64,000 bases of DNA, taken from assembly GCF_019468565.1 (NCBI RefSeq), contig NZ_CP080521.1, positions 2,356,001 through 2,420,000 of the forward strand, written 5' to 3'. Source of the DNA: Pseudonocardia sp. DSM 110487. Lineage in GTDB: Bacteria > Actinomycetota > Actinomycetes > Mycobacteriales > Pseudonocardiaceae. Every line of letters starts with the position of its first letter. Position 1 is the first letter of the stretch. This document shows positions 8,979 to 16,197 of this stretch, in pieces. The notes beneath the pieces are model-generated. The model saw nothing but the letters and a program-made list of their open reading frames with translations. It was not told where the DNA came from and searched no databases. A program made the translations under genes and the position numbers.

Positions 8979-9100
8979 AGGTGCGCCCGATGAAGATCCG
9001 CAGGCCGCTGGTCGTGCTGGCACTGGTGGGCGCCGTGTTCGCGGTGCGCAAGCTCGCCGCGCACAGCAACACACAGGTCCACCGCATCAACCAGAAGTAA
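8975..9100 (+). CDS. 41-aa single-pass membrane peptide
   Basis: A small ORF whose ATG overlaps the hydrolase stop (ATGA), followed 9 bp later by the next hydrolase. The product is basic at the N-terminus (MKVRPMKIRRP), has one hydrophobic helix (about residues 11-24, LVVLALVGAVFAV) and ends in a polar tail. I do not recognise a family. Tight packing in the operon and the positive-inside charge pattern favour a real gene; it might anchor or tune an operon enzyme. An internal ATG at 8990 is an alternative start. Confidence 0.5.
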   Translation: MKVRPMKIRRPLVVLALVGAVFAVRKLAAHSNTQVHRINQK

Positions 9101-9109
9101 GGACTCCCC

Positions 9110-9964
9110 GTGAGCATCTGGACCGAACTCAGCCCGATTCCGTTCCGCGTCGAGTACGTCGACGCCGCAGGCGTCCCCACCCGGGCGCTGCGCGCAGGCA
9201 ACCCCGACGCGGAGTCGGTGGTGTTCCTGCACGGCACGAGCGGACACCTGGAGGTGTTCACCCGCAACGTCGTGGCGCACGCCGAGTACGACGTGCACGC
9301 GATCGACATGCTCGGCCACGGCTACACCGGCAAGCCGGACCGCCCGTACGAGATCGCGGACTACGTCCAGCACCTGGTCGACTACTTCGACGCGGTCGGG
9401 ATCGCGCGGGCGCACATCGTCGGCGAGTCGCTCGGCGGCTGGGTCGGCGCCCGGACCGCCGCCACACACCCCGAGCGCGTCCAGAGCCTGCAGCTGCTCT
9501 GCGCGGGCGGGACCGTGGCCAACCCCGCCGTCATGGAGCGGATCAAGACCAGCACCCGCAACGCTGTCACCACCGACGACGTCGAGCTGACCCGTCAGCG
9601 GCTGCGGCTGTTGATGGCCGACCCGGAGGACGCCACCGAGGAGCTGGTCGAGGTCCGGCACGCGATCTACCACGCCCCGGACTTCGTGGCCAATGTCGAC
9701 AACCTGCTGTCGCTGCAGGACATGGAGCGCCGCACGCGCAACCTGCTCACGCCGGAGGAGCTCGCCCGGATCACGCAGCCGACGCTGATCGTGTGGGGTC
9801 GGGAGAACCCGTTCGGCGAGGTGCCGGAGGCGTCCGCGATGCACGAGAACATCCCCGGCTCGCAGCTGGAGCTGTTCGAGCGGTGCGGGCACTGGCCGCA
9901 GCACGAGCAGGCCGAGCTCTACAACCCGATCAGCCTGGAGTTCCTCCGGAAGGCCGGGCGCTGA
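9110..9964 (+). CDS. Alpha/beta hydrolase
   Basis: A 284-aa alpha/beta-hydrolase with HGTSGH at the oxyanion loop, nucleophile Ser107 in GESLGG, probable acid in WGRENPFGE and catalytic His in RCGHWPQHE. It resembles the meta-cleavage hydrolase family more distantly than the gene at 8085, and may process a different ring-fission product or an ester intermediate. It begins with GTG and its TGA overlaps the next ATG by one base, so it belongs to the same operon. Confidence 0.82.
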   Translation: MSIWTELSPIPFRVEYVDAAGVPTRALRAGNPDAESVVFLHGTSGHLEVFTRNVVAHAEYDVHAIDMLGHGYTGKPDRPYEIADYVQHLVDYFDAVGIARAHIVGESLGGWVGARTAATHPERVQSLQLLCAGGTVANPAVMERIKTSTRNAVTTDDVELTRQRLRLLMADPEDATEELVEVRHAIYHAPDFVANVDNLLSLQDMERRTRNLLTPEELARITQPTLIVWGRENPFGEVPEASAMHENIPGSQLELFERCGHWPQHEQAELYNPISLEFLRKAGR

Positions 9965-10911
9965 TGCGGGCCGCGCGCTTCCACGCGTGGGGTGGGGCGC
10001 CGGTCCTCGACGAGGTTCCGCCGCCGACTCGCGCCGACGGCGAGGTACTGGTGACGGTCGACGCCGCCGCCGTCGCCCACCTCGACCTGACCATCGCGGG
10101 CGGCGACTTCGGGATGAAGCCCCAGCTGCCCTACATCGGCGGCGTCGAGGGGGCAGGGGTCGTCGCGGAGGCCGCCGGTGGTCTGGAACCGGGTACGCAG
10201 GTCATGCTTCGCGGGGGTGGGCTCGGGATGCTGCGCGACGGGACGTGGACCGAGCGGGTGAGCGTGCCAGCGAAGGCGGTGACCCCGCTCGCCGAGCCGC
10301 TTCCTCCCGAGGTCGCCGCGACGTTCTTCGTCCCCGCCACCACCGCCTACGTCGCACTCCACGACGTCGCGCGGCTGCAGCCGGGGGAGGAGGTCGTGGT
10401 CGTCGGTGCCGCGGGCGCGGTCGGGGCGATGGTGGTGCAGCAAGCCCTCGCCGCCGGGGCGACCGTGATCGGCGTGGTCGGGCGCAGCGACCAGCTGGAC
10501 CTGGTGCCGGCCGGGGTCGAGGCGGTGGACGGCTCCTCGGACGAGTCGGTCGCGCAGCTCGCCAAGGCGCGCTCCGCGACCTTGCTCGTCGACACGCTCG
10601 GCGGCGAAGGGCTGGTCGGGCGCAGCCGGTGGGTCCGGAAGGGTGGGCGGGCCGTGGTGATCGGCTACGTCACCGGCACGAGCGTGACGATCGACCTGCC
10701 CTCCTGGCTGCTCGACGACGTGGCCCTCCTGCCCGTCAACATGATCCGGCAGGAGCGCCGAGCCCGCGAGGTGGCAGGCGAGCTCGTGCGCCGGCTCGCG
10801 GCCGGCGAGCTGGAGGTCGCGGTCCAGCCCTACGACCTGGCCGACACGAGGACGGCGATCGAGGACCTGCGGGCGGGCCGGGTGGCGGGGCGCGCGGTCG
10901 TACTCCCGTGA
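9964..10911 (+). CDS. Quinone-oxidoreductase-type MDR dehydrogenase
   Basis: A 315-aa medium-chain dehydrogenase/reductase without the structural-zinc cysteine loop and without obvious catalytic zinc ligands, so of the quinone oxidoreductase/enoyl reductase branch. The nucleotide-binding glycine motif is VVGAAGAVGAM, with an Arg (VVGRS) after strand 2 compatible with NADPH. It could reduce a quinone or an unsaturated intermediate of the pathway. It is the last enzyme gene of the operon before the IclR regulator. Confidence 0.83.
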   Translation: MRAARFHAWGGAPVLDEVPPPTRADGEVLVTVDAAAVAHLDLTIAGGDFGMKPQLPYIGGVEGAGVVAEAAGGLEPGTQVMLRGGGLGMLRDGTWTERVSVPAKAVTPLAEPLPPEVAATFFVPATTAYVALHDVARLQPGEEVVVVGAAGAVGAMVVQQALAAGATVIGVVGRSDQLDLVPAGVEAVDGSSDESVAQLAKARSATLLVDTLGGEGLVGRSRWVRKGGRAVVIGYVTGTSVTIDLPSWLLDDVALLPVNMIRQERRAREVAGELVRRLAAGELEVAVQPYDLADTRTAIEDLRAGRVAGRAVVLP

Positions 10912-10916
10912 ACTGC

Positions 10917-10933
10917 GGTCCACTCAGCGGACC
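10917..10933. promoter_or_regulatory. Candidate IclR operator before its own gene
   Basis: GGTCCACTCAGCGGACC contains perfect arms CGGTCC/GGACCG around ACTCAGC and shares its core with the sites at 4471-4525. It sits between the MDR stop and the IclR start, as expected for autoregulation. A second short repeat (GTCCG/CGGAC, 10936-10950) follows directly. Confidence 0.5.
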
Positions 10934-10976
10934 GTGTCCGTTCCCCGGACCGGGTCTACTGGGCGACCCTGATCCG

Positions 10977-11756
10977 ATGACGATGACGTCTGCCGCCCGC
11001 CAGGACCAGCCCGACACCGAAGCGAAGAGCGTCCTGGCGAAAGTGCAGCGCATCCTCGAGGCGTTCGGGCCCGACGACGAGCACCTGAGCTTGACCGAGA
11101 TCGCCCGCCGGACGGGGCTCGCCAAGGCATCGGTCCATCGCCTCGCGCAGGAGCTCTTGCAGTGGGGCCTGCTCGAACGGCGTGGCTCGAGCTACTGGCT
11201 CGGCATGCGCCTGTTCGAGATCGGCCAGCGCGTGCCGCGCCAGCGGATCCTGCGCGACGCCGCCCGCCCGTACATGGAGGACCTCCACCACGCCACCAAC
11301 GAGACCGTCCACCTGGCCGTGCTCGACGGGCTGGAGGTGCTCTACCTCGAGAAGGTCTCCGGGCACGGGCGGGTGCCATCCCGCGTTGCCGGCCGGATGC
11401 CGCTGCACTGCACGGCGACCGGCAAGGTGCTGCTCGCCTTCGGACCGCAGCGGCTCGTCGACGAGGTGCTGGCGAGCCCGCTGCGACGGCTCACCCCGTA
11501 CACGGTCGCGGCGCCCGGGCTCCTCCTGCAGGAGCTGGCGAGGGCCCGCGAGCTCGGCTACGCCGTGGAGAACGAGCAGACGCGGGCCGGCTTCATGAGC
11601 GTGGCGATTCCGCTGACCGGCACGACGGGCGTGGTCACCGGGGCACTGTCCGTCACGGCACCGGTGTACCGGGCGGAAGTGCAGCAGTTCGCGGGGCTGC
11701 TGAACATGGTCGGGCGGCGGATCATGAAGTCGGTGGCGGCGCTGAGCCAGGGGTAG
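10977..11756 (+). CDS. IclR-family transcriptional regulator
   Basis: A 259-aa regulator. The N-terminal winged helix-turn-helix covers about residues 20-80 (LSLTEIARRTGLAKASVHRL). The effector domain follows with the family segments ETVHLAVLDG, GRMPLHCTATGK and a C-terminal SVTAPV-type strand. By family it would bind a small aromatic or acid inducer and control the adjacent operon and its own gene. It is clearly paralogous to the IclR at 16.2-17 kb (shared GLRLFE/GMRLFE, VPRQR and ETVHLAVLDG). The start at 10977 follows the palindrome at 10917-10933 by 43 bp. Confidence 0.9.
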   Translation: MTMTSAARQDQPDTEAKSVLAKVQRILEAFGPDDEHLSLTEIARRTGLAKASVHRLAQELLQWGLLERRGSSYWLGMRLFEIGQRVPRQRILRDAARPYMEDLHHATNETVHLAVLDGLEVLYLEKVSGHGRVPSRVAGRMPLHCTATGKVLLAFGPQRLVDEVLASPLRRLTPYTVAAPGLLLQELARARELGYAVENEQTRAGFMSVAIPLTGTTGVVTGALSVTAPVYRAEVQQFAGLLNMVGRRIMKSVAALSQG

Positions 11757-11866
11757 ATGATCGAAGTGTCGGCGCGTCTTCGGCGAGATGAGGGTGTTGC
11801 CGAATCCGGTTGGGCCGTGTTGTGGGCTCGGTGGTTGGAACGGTGGCGCCCTTGGACCAGGCCTTC

Positions 11867-11948
11867 GGTGGCGCCGCGCAGTGTGCGGGGCCGCTCCTCA
11901 CGCCTCAAGGGCGCTTCGCGATCGCTTCGCGATCGCTGCGCGACCCTT
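11867..11948 (+). repeat. Dispersed GC-rich intergenic repeat, copy A
   Basis: The segment starting GGTGGCGCCGCGCAGTGTGC and running through CTCAAGGGCGCT to ACCCTTGA matches, in inverted orientation, the sequence at 39098-39185 with only scattered changes. It contains internal GCTTCGCGATC iterations and inverted CAAGGG/CCCTTG arms. It behaves like a REP-type element; short ORFs crossing it give a stereotyped arginine-rich translation and are not genes. Confidence 0.65.
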
Positions 11949-12102
11949 GACCCGTGCACCGGTTCTCGGCCCACGCAGCCGGTCGACGGGTCGCGTGCCC
12001 CGACACGGGGTGCGCGAGCCGACACCGGGTGCGCCAGGACGTCACGGACCTTGTGAGACCGGCCTGCTGGCGACGCCGGCCCCGCTCCTTCAGGGATGAC
12101 TC

Positions 12103-12133
12103 CGAGGGGCGGCCCCGCACAATGCGCGGCGCC
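12103..12133 (-). repeat. Dispersed GC-rich intergenic repeat, partial copy B
   Basis: GAGGGGCGGCCCCGCACAAT followed by GCGCGGCGCC matches the distal half of copies A and C, in the minus orientation relative to copy A. With copy A it forms a pair of converging half-elements inside the block bounded by the 18-bp inverted repeat. Confidence 0.5.
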
Positions 12134-12436
12134 TTCAGGAGGCCCCGGCCGACAGCCGTGGGGCGGGACGCCGGGGCCTGGTCAGCGGTCTGTGCCTCTT
12201 GATCGCTGCTGACCTTGCGGGACGGGCACCCACACGCCTGATTCGGCAACACCCTCAGATCTGGCCGGTTCGGCGCCGAATTTCTGATCATGTCGACGGA
12301 TTTGCCGAAACGGCCACGCGGAGCGTCCCCGACGCGTGATCCTTCCCGACATGGCCCCTCACTCCGCCGTCCTCGCGCCGCTGGCCCGGCAGGACGGCCG
12401 GATCTCGCCGAAACGCACCAGAGGTTTGGTCATGCC

Positions 12437-13231
12437 TCAAGAACGGAGGAACTCGCCGACCGCGGCCGCGAACTGCTCCGGCCGGTGGTCCACGGCCGGC
12501 ACCCCGGTGTCCGGCAGCACCGCGCTGCGGGCTCCGGGGATCGCCGCCGCGATCCGGGGCAGGTCGGGCAGGGAGAACGTGTCGAGCTCGCCGCAGAGCG
12601 CGAGTGTCGGGGCCCGCACGAGGCCGATGCGCTCCTCCATGCGGTAGCGGTTCACCGCGCGGTGGCCCTCCTCGACCCGGTCGAGCACGGCGAGGGCGTC
12701 GCGCACGAGGCGGTCGAGCAGGTCGGGCCGGTCGGGCGGGTAGAAGCCGGCGCGGTTGGCCCACAGCTGCGCGAGGTGCGAGCCGTCCTCGGCGGGCACC
12801 ACGTGGTCGATCGGCGGCCGGGACGTGGCGACCCGCTGCCGGCGTACAGCGTCGACGAACGGGGTAGCGGAGAGCACCAGGCCGTGCACCCGCTCCGGCG
12901 CGGCGGCCGCGACCTCGACCGCGATCACGCCGCCGGTGTGGTGCCCCACGACGGCGACGCTGTCGAGGCCAAGCGCGTCGCACAGGTCGACGACCCCGGC
13001 GGCGAACAGCTCGATCGTCCACGCGTCGGTCGGCCGGGCGGACGCCCCGAAGCCGAGGGTGTCCATGGCGATGGCCCGGTGGTTCGTGCCGAGCAGCGGC
13101 AGGACGTCGCGGTACTCGTCCCACGACCGCGGCGTCTGGTGCAGCAGCACCACCGGATCACCGGTGCCGTGCTCGACGTAGTGGACCTGGCCGCGGCGGG
13201 TGTCGGCGAACCCGTGCCGCAGACTGCTCAC
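12437..13231 (-). CDS. Alpha/beta-hydrolase-fold protein with GHHTGG elbow
   Basis: A 264-aa alpha/beta-hydrolase fold protein (LLHQTPRSWDEY oxyanion loop, DTLGFGAS, VVDHRPE near the C-terminus). Where the family has G-x-S-x-G it has G-H-H-T-G-G, so His occupies the nucleophile position. A candidate Asp (CGELDTF) and a C-terminal His (VDHRPEQF) remain. It could be non-hydrolytic or use another mechanism. The GTG start overlaps the stop of the truncated acyl-CoA-dehydrogenase-like gene, so the two were once translationally coupled. Confidence 0.8.
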   Translation of the reverse strand: MSSLRHGFADTRRGQVHYVEHGTGDPVVLLHQTPRSWDEYRDVLPLLGTNHRAIAMDTLGFGASARPTDAWTIELFAAGVVDLCDALGLDSVAVVGHHTGGVIAVEVAAAAPERVHGLVLSATPFVDAVRRQRVATSRPPIDHVVPAEDGSHLAQLWANRAGFYPPDRPDLLDRLVRDALAVLDRVEEGHRAVNRYRMEERIGLVRAPTLALCGELDTFSLPDLPRIAAAIPGARSAVLPDTGVPAVDHRPEQFAAAVGEFLRS

Positions 13232-13630
13232 CGGAAAGCCGGGACGGTGGGCGCCTGGCCCATGAGGACGGCGCCCGCGGCGTCGTAGATCGCCGGGCTG
13301 AGGATCGCGTGTTCCTGCGGTACGAGGGCGTCGTTCAGCAGGGCGGGCAACGGGTGGTCCTGGCGGATGGCCGCGGTGCCGGAGAGCGAGACGACCTGGT
13401 GGACCACCTGTGAGGCCGTCCGCGCGAGGTGGGCCGCGGAGAGCCGCAGGTGGGCGCTCTGCACATCGCGCACCTCGCCGCCGTCGACGAGCGCCTGCCA
13501 GGCCTCGTCGGTGACCTCGTAGAAGTAGGCGCGCGCCGACCGCAACGTGGCCTCGGCCTCGGCGATACCGGCGCGGTAGTAGGCACGGTCGGCGAGCTTC
13601 GGGGCGCCGGTGATGCTCGCCCGGCCGCTG
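13228..13630 (-). pseudogene. C-terminal fragment of an acyl-CoA-dehydrogenase-fold protein
   Basis: About 130 residues match the C-terminal helical domain of the acyl-CoA dehydrogenase/HsaA-type flavin monooxygenase family (RASITGAPKLAD at the upstream edge, then LSGTAAIRQDHPLPALLND). The N-terminal two-thirds are missing: upstream the frame runs into the 3' end of the transporter gene in another frame. This looks like a deletion that joined the transporter terminus to the middle of this gene. The fragment still overlaps the hydrolase start, so it may survive only as a leader. Confidence 0.7.
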
Positions 13631-13636
13631 CCGACC

Positions 13637-14953
13637 TCACGCGGTCGCCGTGCCGAGCGCGGTGGCCGGCTGGGCGGATTCACCCTCGGTGTCCCGGATG
13701 GGCATGAGGACGGCGGCGATGAACGACACGGCCGCCATCCCGGCCATGTACCAGGCGATGCCCGCCCAGCTACCCGTGCGGCCCAGGATCGAGGTGGCGA
13801 TAGCGGGCGCGAAGGCGTTGCCGGCGATCGTGCCGATCGTGAACCCGAGGGACATGCCGCTGTACCGCAGGGCGGGTGGGAACACCTGCGAGAAGTAGGC
13901 GGGGAACATGGCGTAGTTGGCCGAGTACGGCAGGAACAGCAGCACGAAGCCGAGCAGCATCAGCCCGTACTGGCGGGTGTCGAGCAGCGCGAACCACGCG
14001 AAGGGGAGGACCACCATGCCGGCTGCGCCGGCGAGGAACACCGTGCGGACCCCGATCCGGTCGGCGATCGGCCCGAAGAGCGGCGGGAACACGAGGGTCG
14101 CCACGACCGCGGGGAGCAGCACCGCCAGCATGGCGCTGTTGGTCAGCTGCAGCGCCTCTCGGCCGTAGGCCAGCGAGAAGACGGTCGTCATCGTGACGAC
14201 GACACCTGCGCCGACCGTGCCGAGTGCCACCAGGATCACCCGCTGCCAGTCCGAGCGGAGCACGTCGAGGATCGGCAGGCGGCGCACCTCGCCGCTGTCC
14301 TGCACGGCGACGAACGCCGGGCTCTCGGCGAGCGTGACACGGGCGGCGACGCCGACGACGACCAGCACCGCGCTGATCAGGAACGGGATCCGCCAGCCCC
14401 AGCTCAGCAGCGCGTCCTCGGGCAGCTGCAGCACCGCGAGGAACGCGAGGTTCGAGGTCAGCGTGCCGACGCCTGCGCCGGTGTTGAGCAACGAGCCGAC
14501 GAGGCCGCGGCGCCGCTCCGGGGTGTGCTCGACGGTCATCAGCACGGCCCCGCCGTACTCACCGCCGAGCGAGAGGCCTTGCACGATCCGCAGTGTGACC
14601 AGCAGGACGGGCGCCAGCACCCCGACGGTCGCGTAGGTGGGAAGCAGGCCGATCGCGAACGTCGAGGCGCCCATCATCGTGAGCGTCACGACCAGCATCG
14701 ACTTGCGCCCGAGCCGGTCGCCGAAGTGCCCGAAGACGATCGCCCCGAGCGGGCGGGCGACGTAGCCGACGCCGAACGTCGAGAGCGAGATGAGGGTGCC
14801 GACCAGCGGGTCGAAAGCGGGGAAGAAGAGCCGGGCGAAGATCAGTGACGATGCCAGCCCGTAGATGAAGAAGTCGTAGAACTCGATGACCGTGCCGAGC
14901 CAGCTGGCGAGCACGGCCTTGACGGGGGTGCGCTGTGGATGCGTGGTGGTCAT
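13637..14953 (-). CDS. MFS transporter of the metabolite:H+ symporter (MHS) family
   Basis: A 438-aa inner-membrane permease with about 12 hydrophobic segments. It shows the MHS/ProP signature: WLGTVIEFYDFFIYG at the N-terminus, GHFGDRLGRKSMLV between TM2 and TM3, and RIVQGLSLGGEYGGA in TM4. Such proteins import organic acids such as shikimate, citrate or aromatic acids. The ATG at 14953 has GGAGGA 4 bp upstream; the longer frame has no support. A TetR gene lies upstream on the same strand, and matching palindromes precede both genes, so substrate-responsive derepression is likely. Confidence 0.9.
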   Translation of the reverse strand: MTTTHPQRTPVKAVLASWLGTVIEFYDFFIYGLASSLIFARLFFPAFDPLVGTLISLSTFGVGYVARPLGAIVFGHFGDRLGRKSMLVVTLTMMGASTFAIGLLPTYATVGVLAPVLLVTLRIVQGLSLGGEYGGAVLMTVEHTPERRRGLVGSLLNTGAGVGTLTSNLAFLAVLQLPEDALLSWGWRIPFLISAVLVVVGVAARVTLAESPAFVAVQDSGEVRRLPILDVLRSDWQRVILVALGTVGAGVVVTMTTVFSLAYGREALQLTNSAMLAVLLPAVVATLVFPPLFGPIADRIGVRTVFLAGAAGMVVLPFAWFALLDTRQYGLMLLGFVLLFLPYSANYAMFPAYFSQVFPPALRYSGMSLGFTIGTIAGNAFAPAIATSILGRTGSWAGIAWYMAGMAAVSFIAAVLMPIRDTEGESAQPATALGTATA

Positions 14954-15015
14954 GGTTCCTCCGGAACCGCTGTCCGAGACCGACGCCGGGTGGCCACCCG
15001 GCGTCGGAAGAGTGG

Positions 15016-15030
15016 CCGTACCGTGTACGG
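15016..15030. promoter_or_regulatory. TetR operator candidate before the MHS transporter
   Basis: CCGTAC-CGT-GTACGG, a perfect 6-bp inverted repeat with a 3-bp centre, lies 63 bp before the transporter start. The same design recurs before the tetR gene at 15796-15810. Confidence 0.6.
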
Positions 15031-15078
15031 TCCGCCGCACGGGGTCAAGGAGTCCGGTCCGGTGGCCGGAACGAGCCG

Positions 15079-15771
15079 TCAGGCGCGGACGTGCTGCAGG
15101 GTGCGGAGGGTGCCGTCGATGTAGGCCTCGAGGCCCGCGTCGAACTGCTCGTCGGACGGCAGGTCGGAGATGTCCCCGGCGAGTTCCACGACGTGCGGGA
15201 ACTCGTCGATGGGCAGGGCCGCATAGAAGTGCGTGCGCTGGCGGCGTTCCTCGGCGCTCGCCGCCCGGCCGCTGCGGCCCCAGGGGCGGGGCTTCTGGTA
15301 GCTCGCGAAGCCGATCGCGTACGTCAGGAGGAAGCCGTAGCACCGCGCCGCCTGCGGGCCCGGGATCCCGGCGTCCACGAGGCGCGCCAGTACGGCCTCC
15401 ATCGCTCCGCGCAGCGCGGCGCGGCTGCTCGTGACACGGGTCGCGAAGAGCCGCATGACCGACGGGTGCTCGCGCATCAGCGCCAGGAAGGCGTGACCGA
15501 CGGTCCGCAGCGCGTCGGCGGGCCCGGCGTCCGGCTCGGGTGGCAGCCGCATCCGGCCGAGCACGTGGTCGGCCATGCCGTCGAGGATCTCGTCCTTGCT
15601 GCGGAAGTAGCTGTAGAGCGACATCGTGCCGACGCCCAGGTCGGCCGCGAGCCGGCGCACCGTGAGCCGGTCGATGTCGCCCTCCGCATCGGAGATGCGC
15701 AGCGCGGCCTCGATGATCCGGTCGGCCGAGAGCGCGGTCTCGCGCCCCGACCGCCTCGACTCCCTGGCCAT
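15079..15771 (-). CDS. TetR-family repressor
   Basis: A 230-aa regulator with an N-terminal TetR helix-turn-helix (about residues 15-62, ending VGTMSLYSYFRSKDEILDGM) and a TetR_C-like ligand domain. It is transcribed toward the MHS transporter, 125 bp upstream of it. Near-identical palindromes precede this gene and the transporter, which supports repression of both, relieved by the transported substrate. The ATG at 15771 gives a normal-length HTH domain. Confidence 0.9.
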   Translation of the reverse strand: MARESRRSGRETALSADRIIEAALRISDAEGDIDRLTVRRLAADLGVGTMSLYSYFRSKDEILDGMADHVLGRMRLPPEPDAGPADALRTVGHAFLALMREHPSVMRLFATRVTSSRAALRGAMEAVLARLVDAGIPGPQAARCYGFLLTYAIGFASYQKPRPWGRSGRAASAEERRQRTHFYAALPIDEFPHVVELAGDISDLPSDEQFDAGLEAYIDGTLRTLQHVRA

Positions 15772-15795
15772 CGGACCCCCTTGTGTCAGACCGTA

Positions 15796-15810
15796 CCGTA
15801 CGTCGTACGA
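15796..15810. promoter_or_regulatory. TetR operator candidate before tetR
   Basis: CCGTAC-GTC-GTACGA matches the palindrome at 15016-15030 in 11 of 12 arm positions and lies 24 bp upstream of the tetR start, as expected for autoregulation. Confidence 0.55.
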
Positions 15811-15825
15811 GGAAGTGCTGACTCG

Positions 15826-16056
15826 AGGCTCGGCCTGCGCATCCCGCCCTGCGCCCCGGTGCCGGAGGTCGCCGCCTTCGCCCGGGAGTTCTGTCTCTAC
15901 GGCACGCCGGCCGAGATCGTCGACCGGCTGACGACCGTGCGCGCGGCCGGAGCCGATGCGGTGTTACTGCAGCACGTCGGGTCCTACGACCTGCCGCGTG
16001 CCCTGCTGACCGAGGTCTCCGAAAGCGTGCTCCCGCTGCTTCGCGTCTCCCGGTGA
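15826..16056 (+). pseudogene. C-terminal fragment of a luciferase-like monooxygenase
   Basis: The last ~75 residues of a bacterial-luciferase-like (LLM, F420- or FMN-dependent) protein are recognisable: EFCLYGTPAEIVDRLTTVRAAGADAVLLQHVG. There is no start codon or N-terminal barrel; the fragment begins abruptly just after the tetR operator. It is a relic of a larger gene, and evidence with its neighbours that the segment has undergone deletion. The 140 bp after it show no gene. Confidence 0.6.
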
Positions 16057-16197
16057 CCCGAGCCCGCCAACACCGAGGGGTGCAGGCCGGCGCCTCGCCC
16101 TCGCTGGTGTCGGGAGCCGCGCACTATTGCTGCAGGATCGGCGGCGAACCCTGGGTGGCGCATTCCGGCGGGGCGCTTGTCGCGGGTCGCCGCCGGT

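Larger units (their letters stand above)
11789..12257. repeat. Non-coding block bounded by an 18-bp perfect inverted repeat
   Basis: TGAGGGTGTTGCCGAATC at 11789-11806 recurs in perfect inverted orientation at 12240-12257, enclosing about 430 bp without a convincing gene. Inside are copies of a dispersed GC-rich palindromic repeat (11867 and about 12103) and hairpin-rich sequence. The layout resembles a MITE or a decayed insertion sequence; no transposase coding is left and no target-site duplication is evident. The whole gap 11757-12436 carries no supportable gene. Confidence 0.5.

Noticed and set aside
11757..12290. Short arginine-rich ORFs in the 12 kb and 39 kb intergenic regions
   Set aside because: They are readings through the dispersed repeat (similar peptide from each copy, both strands open) without ribosome binding sites.
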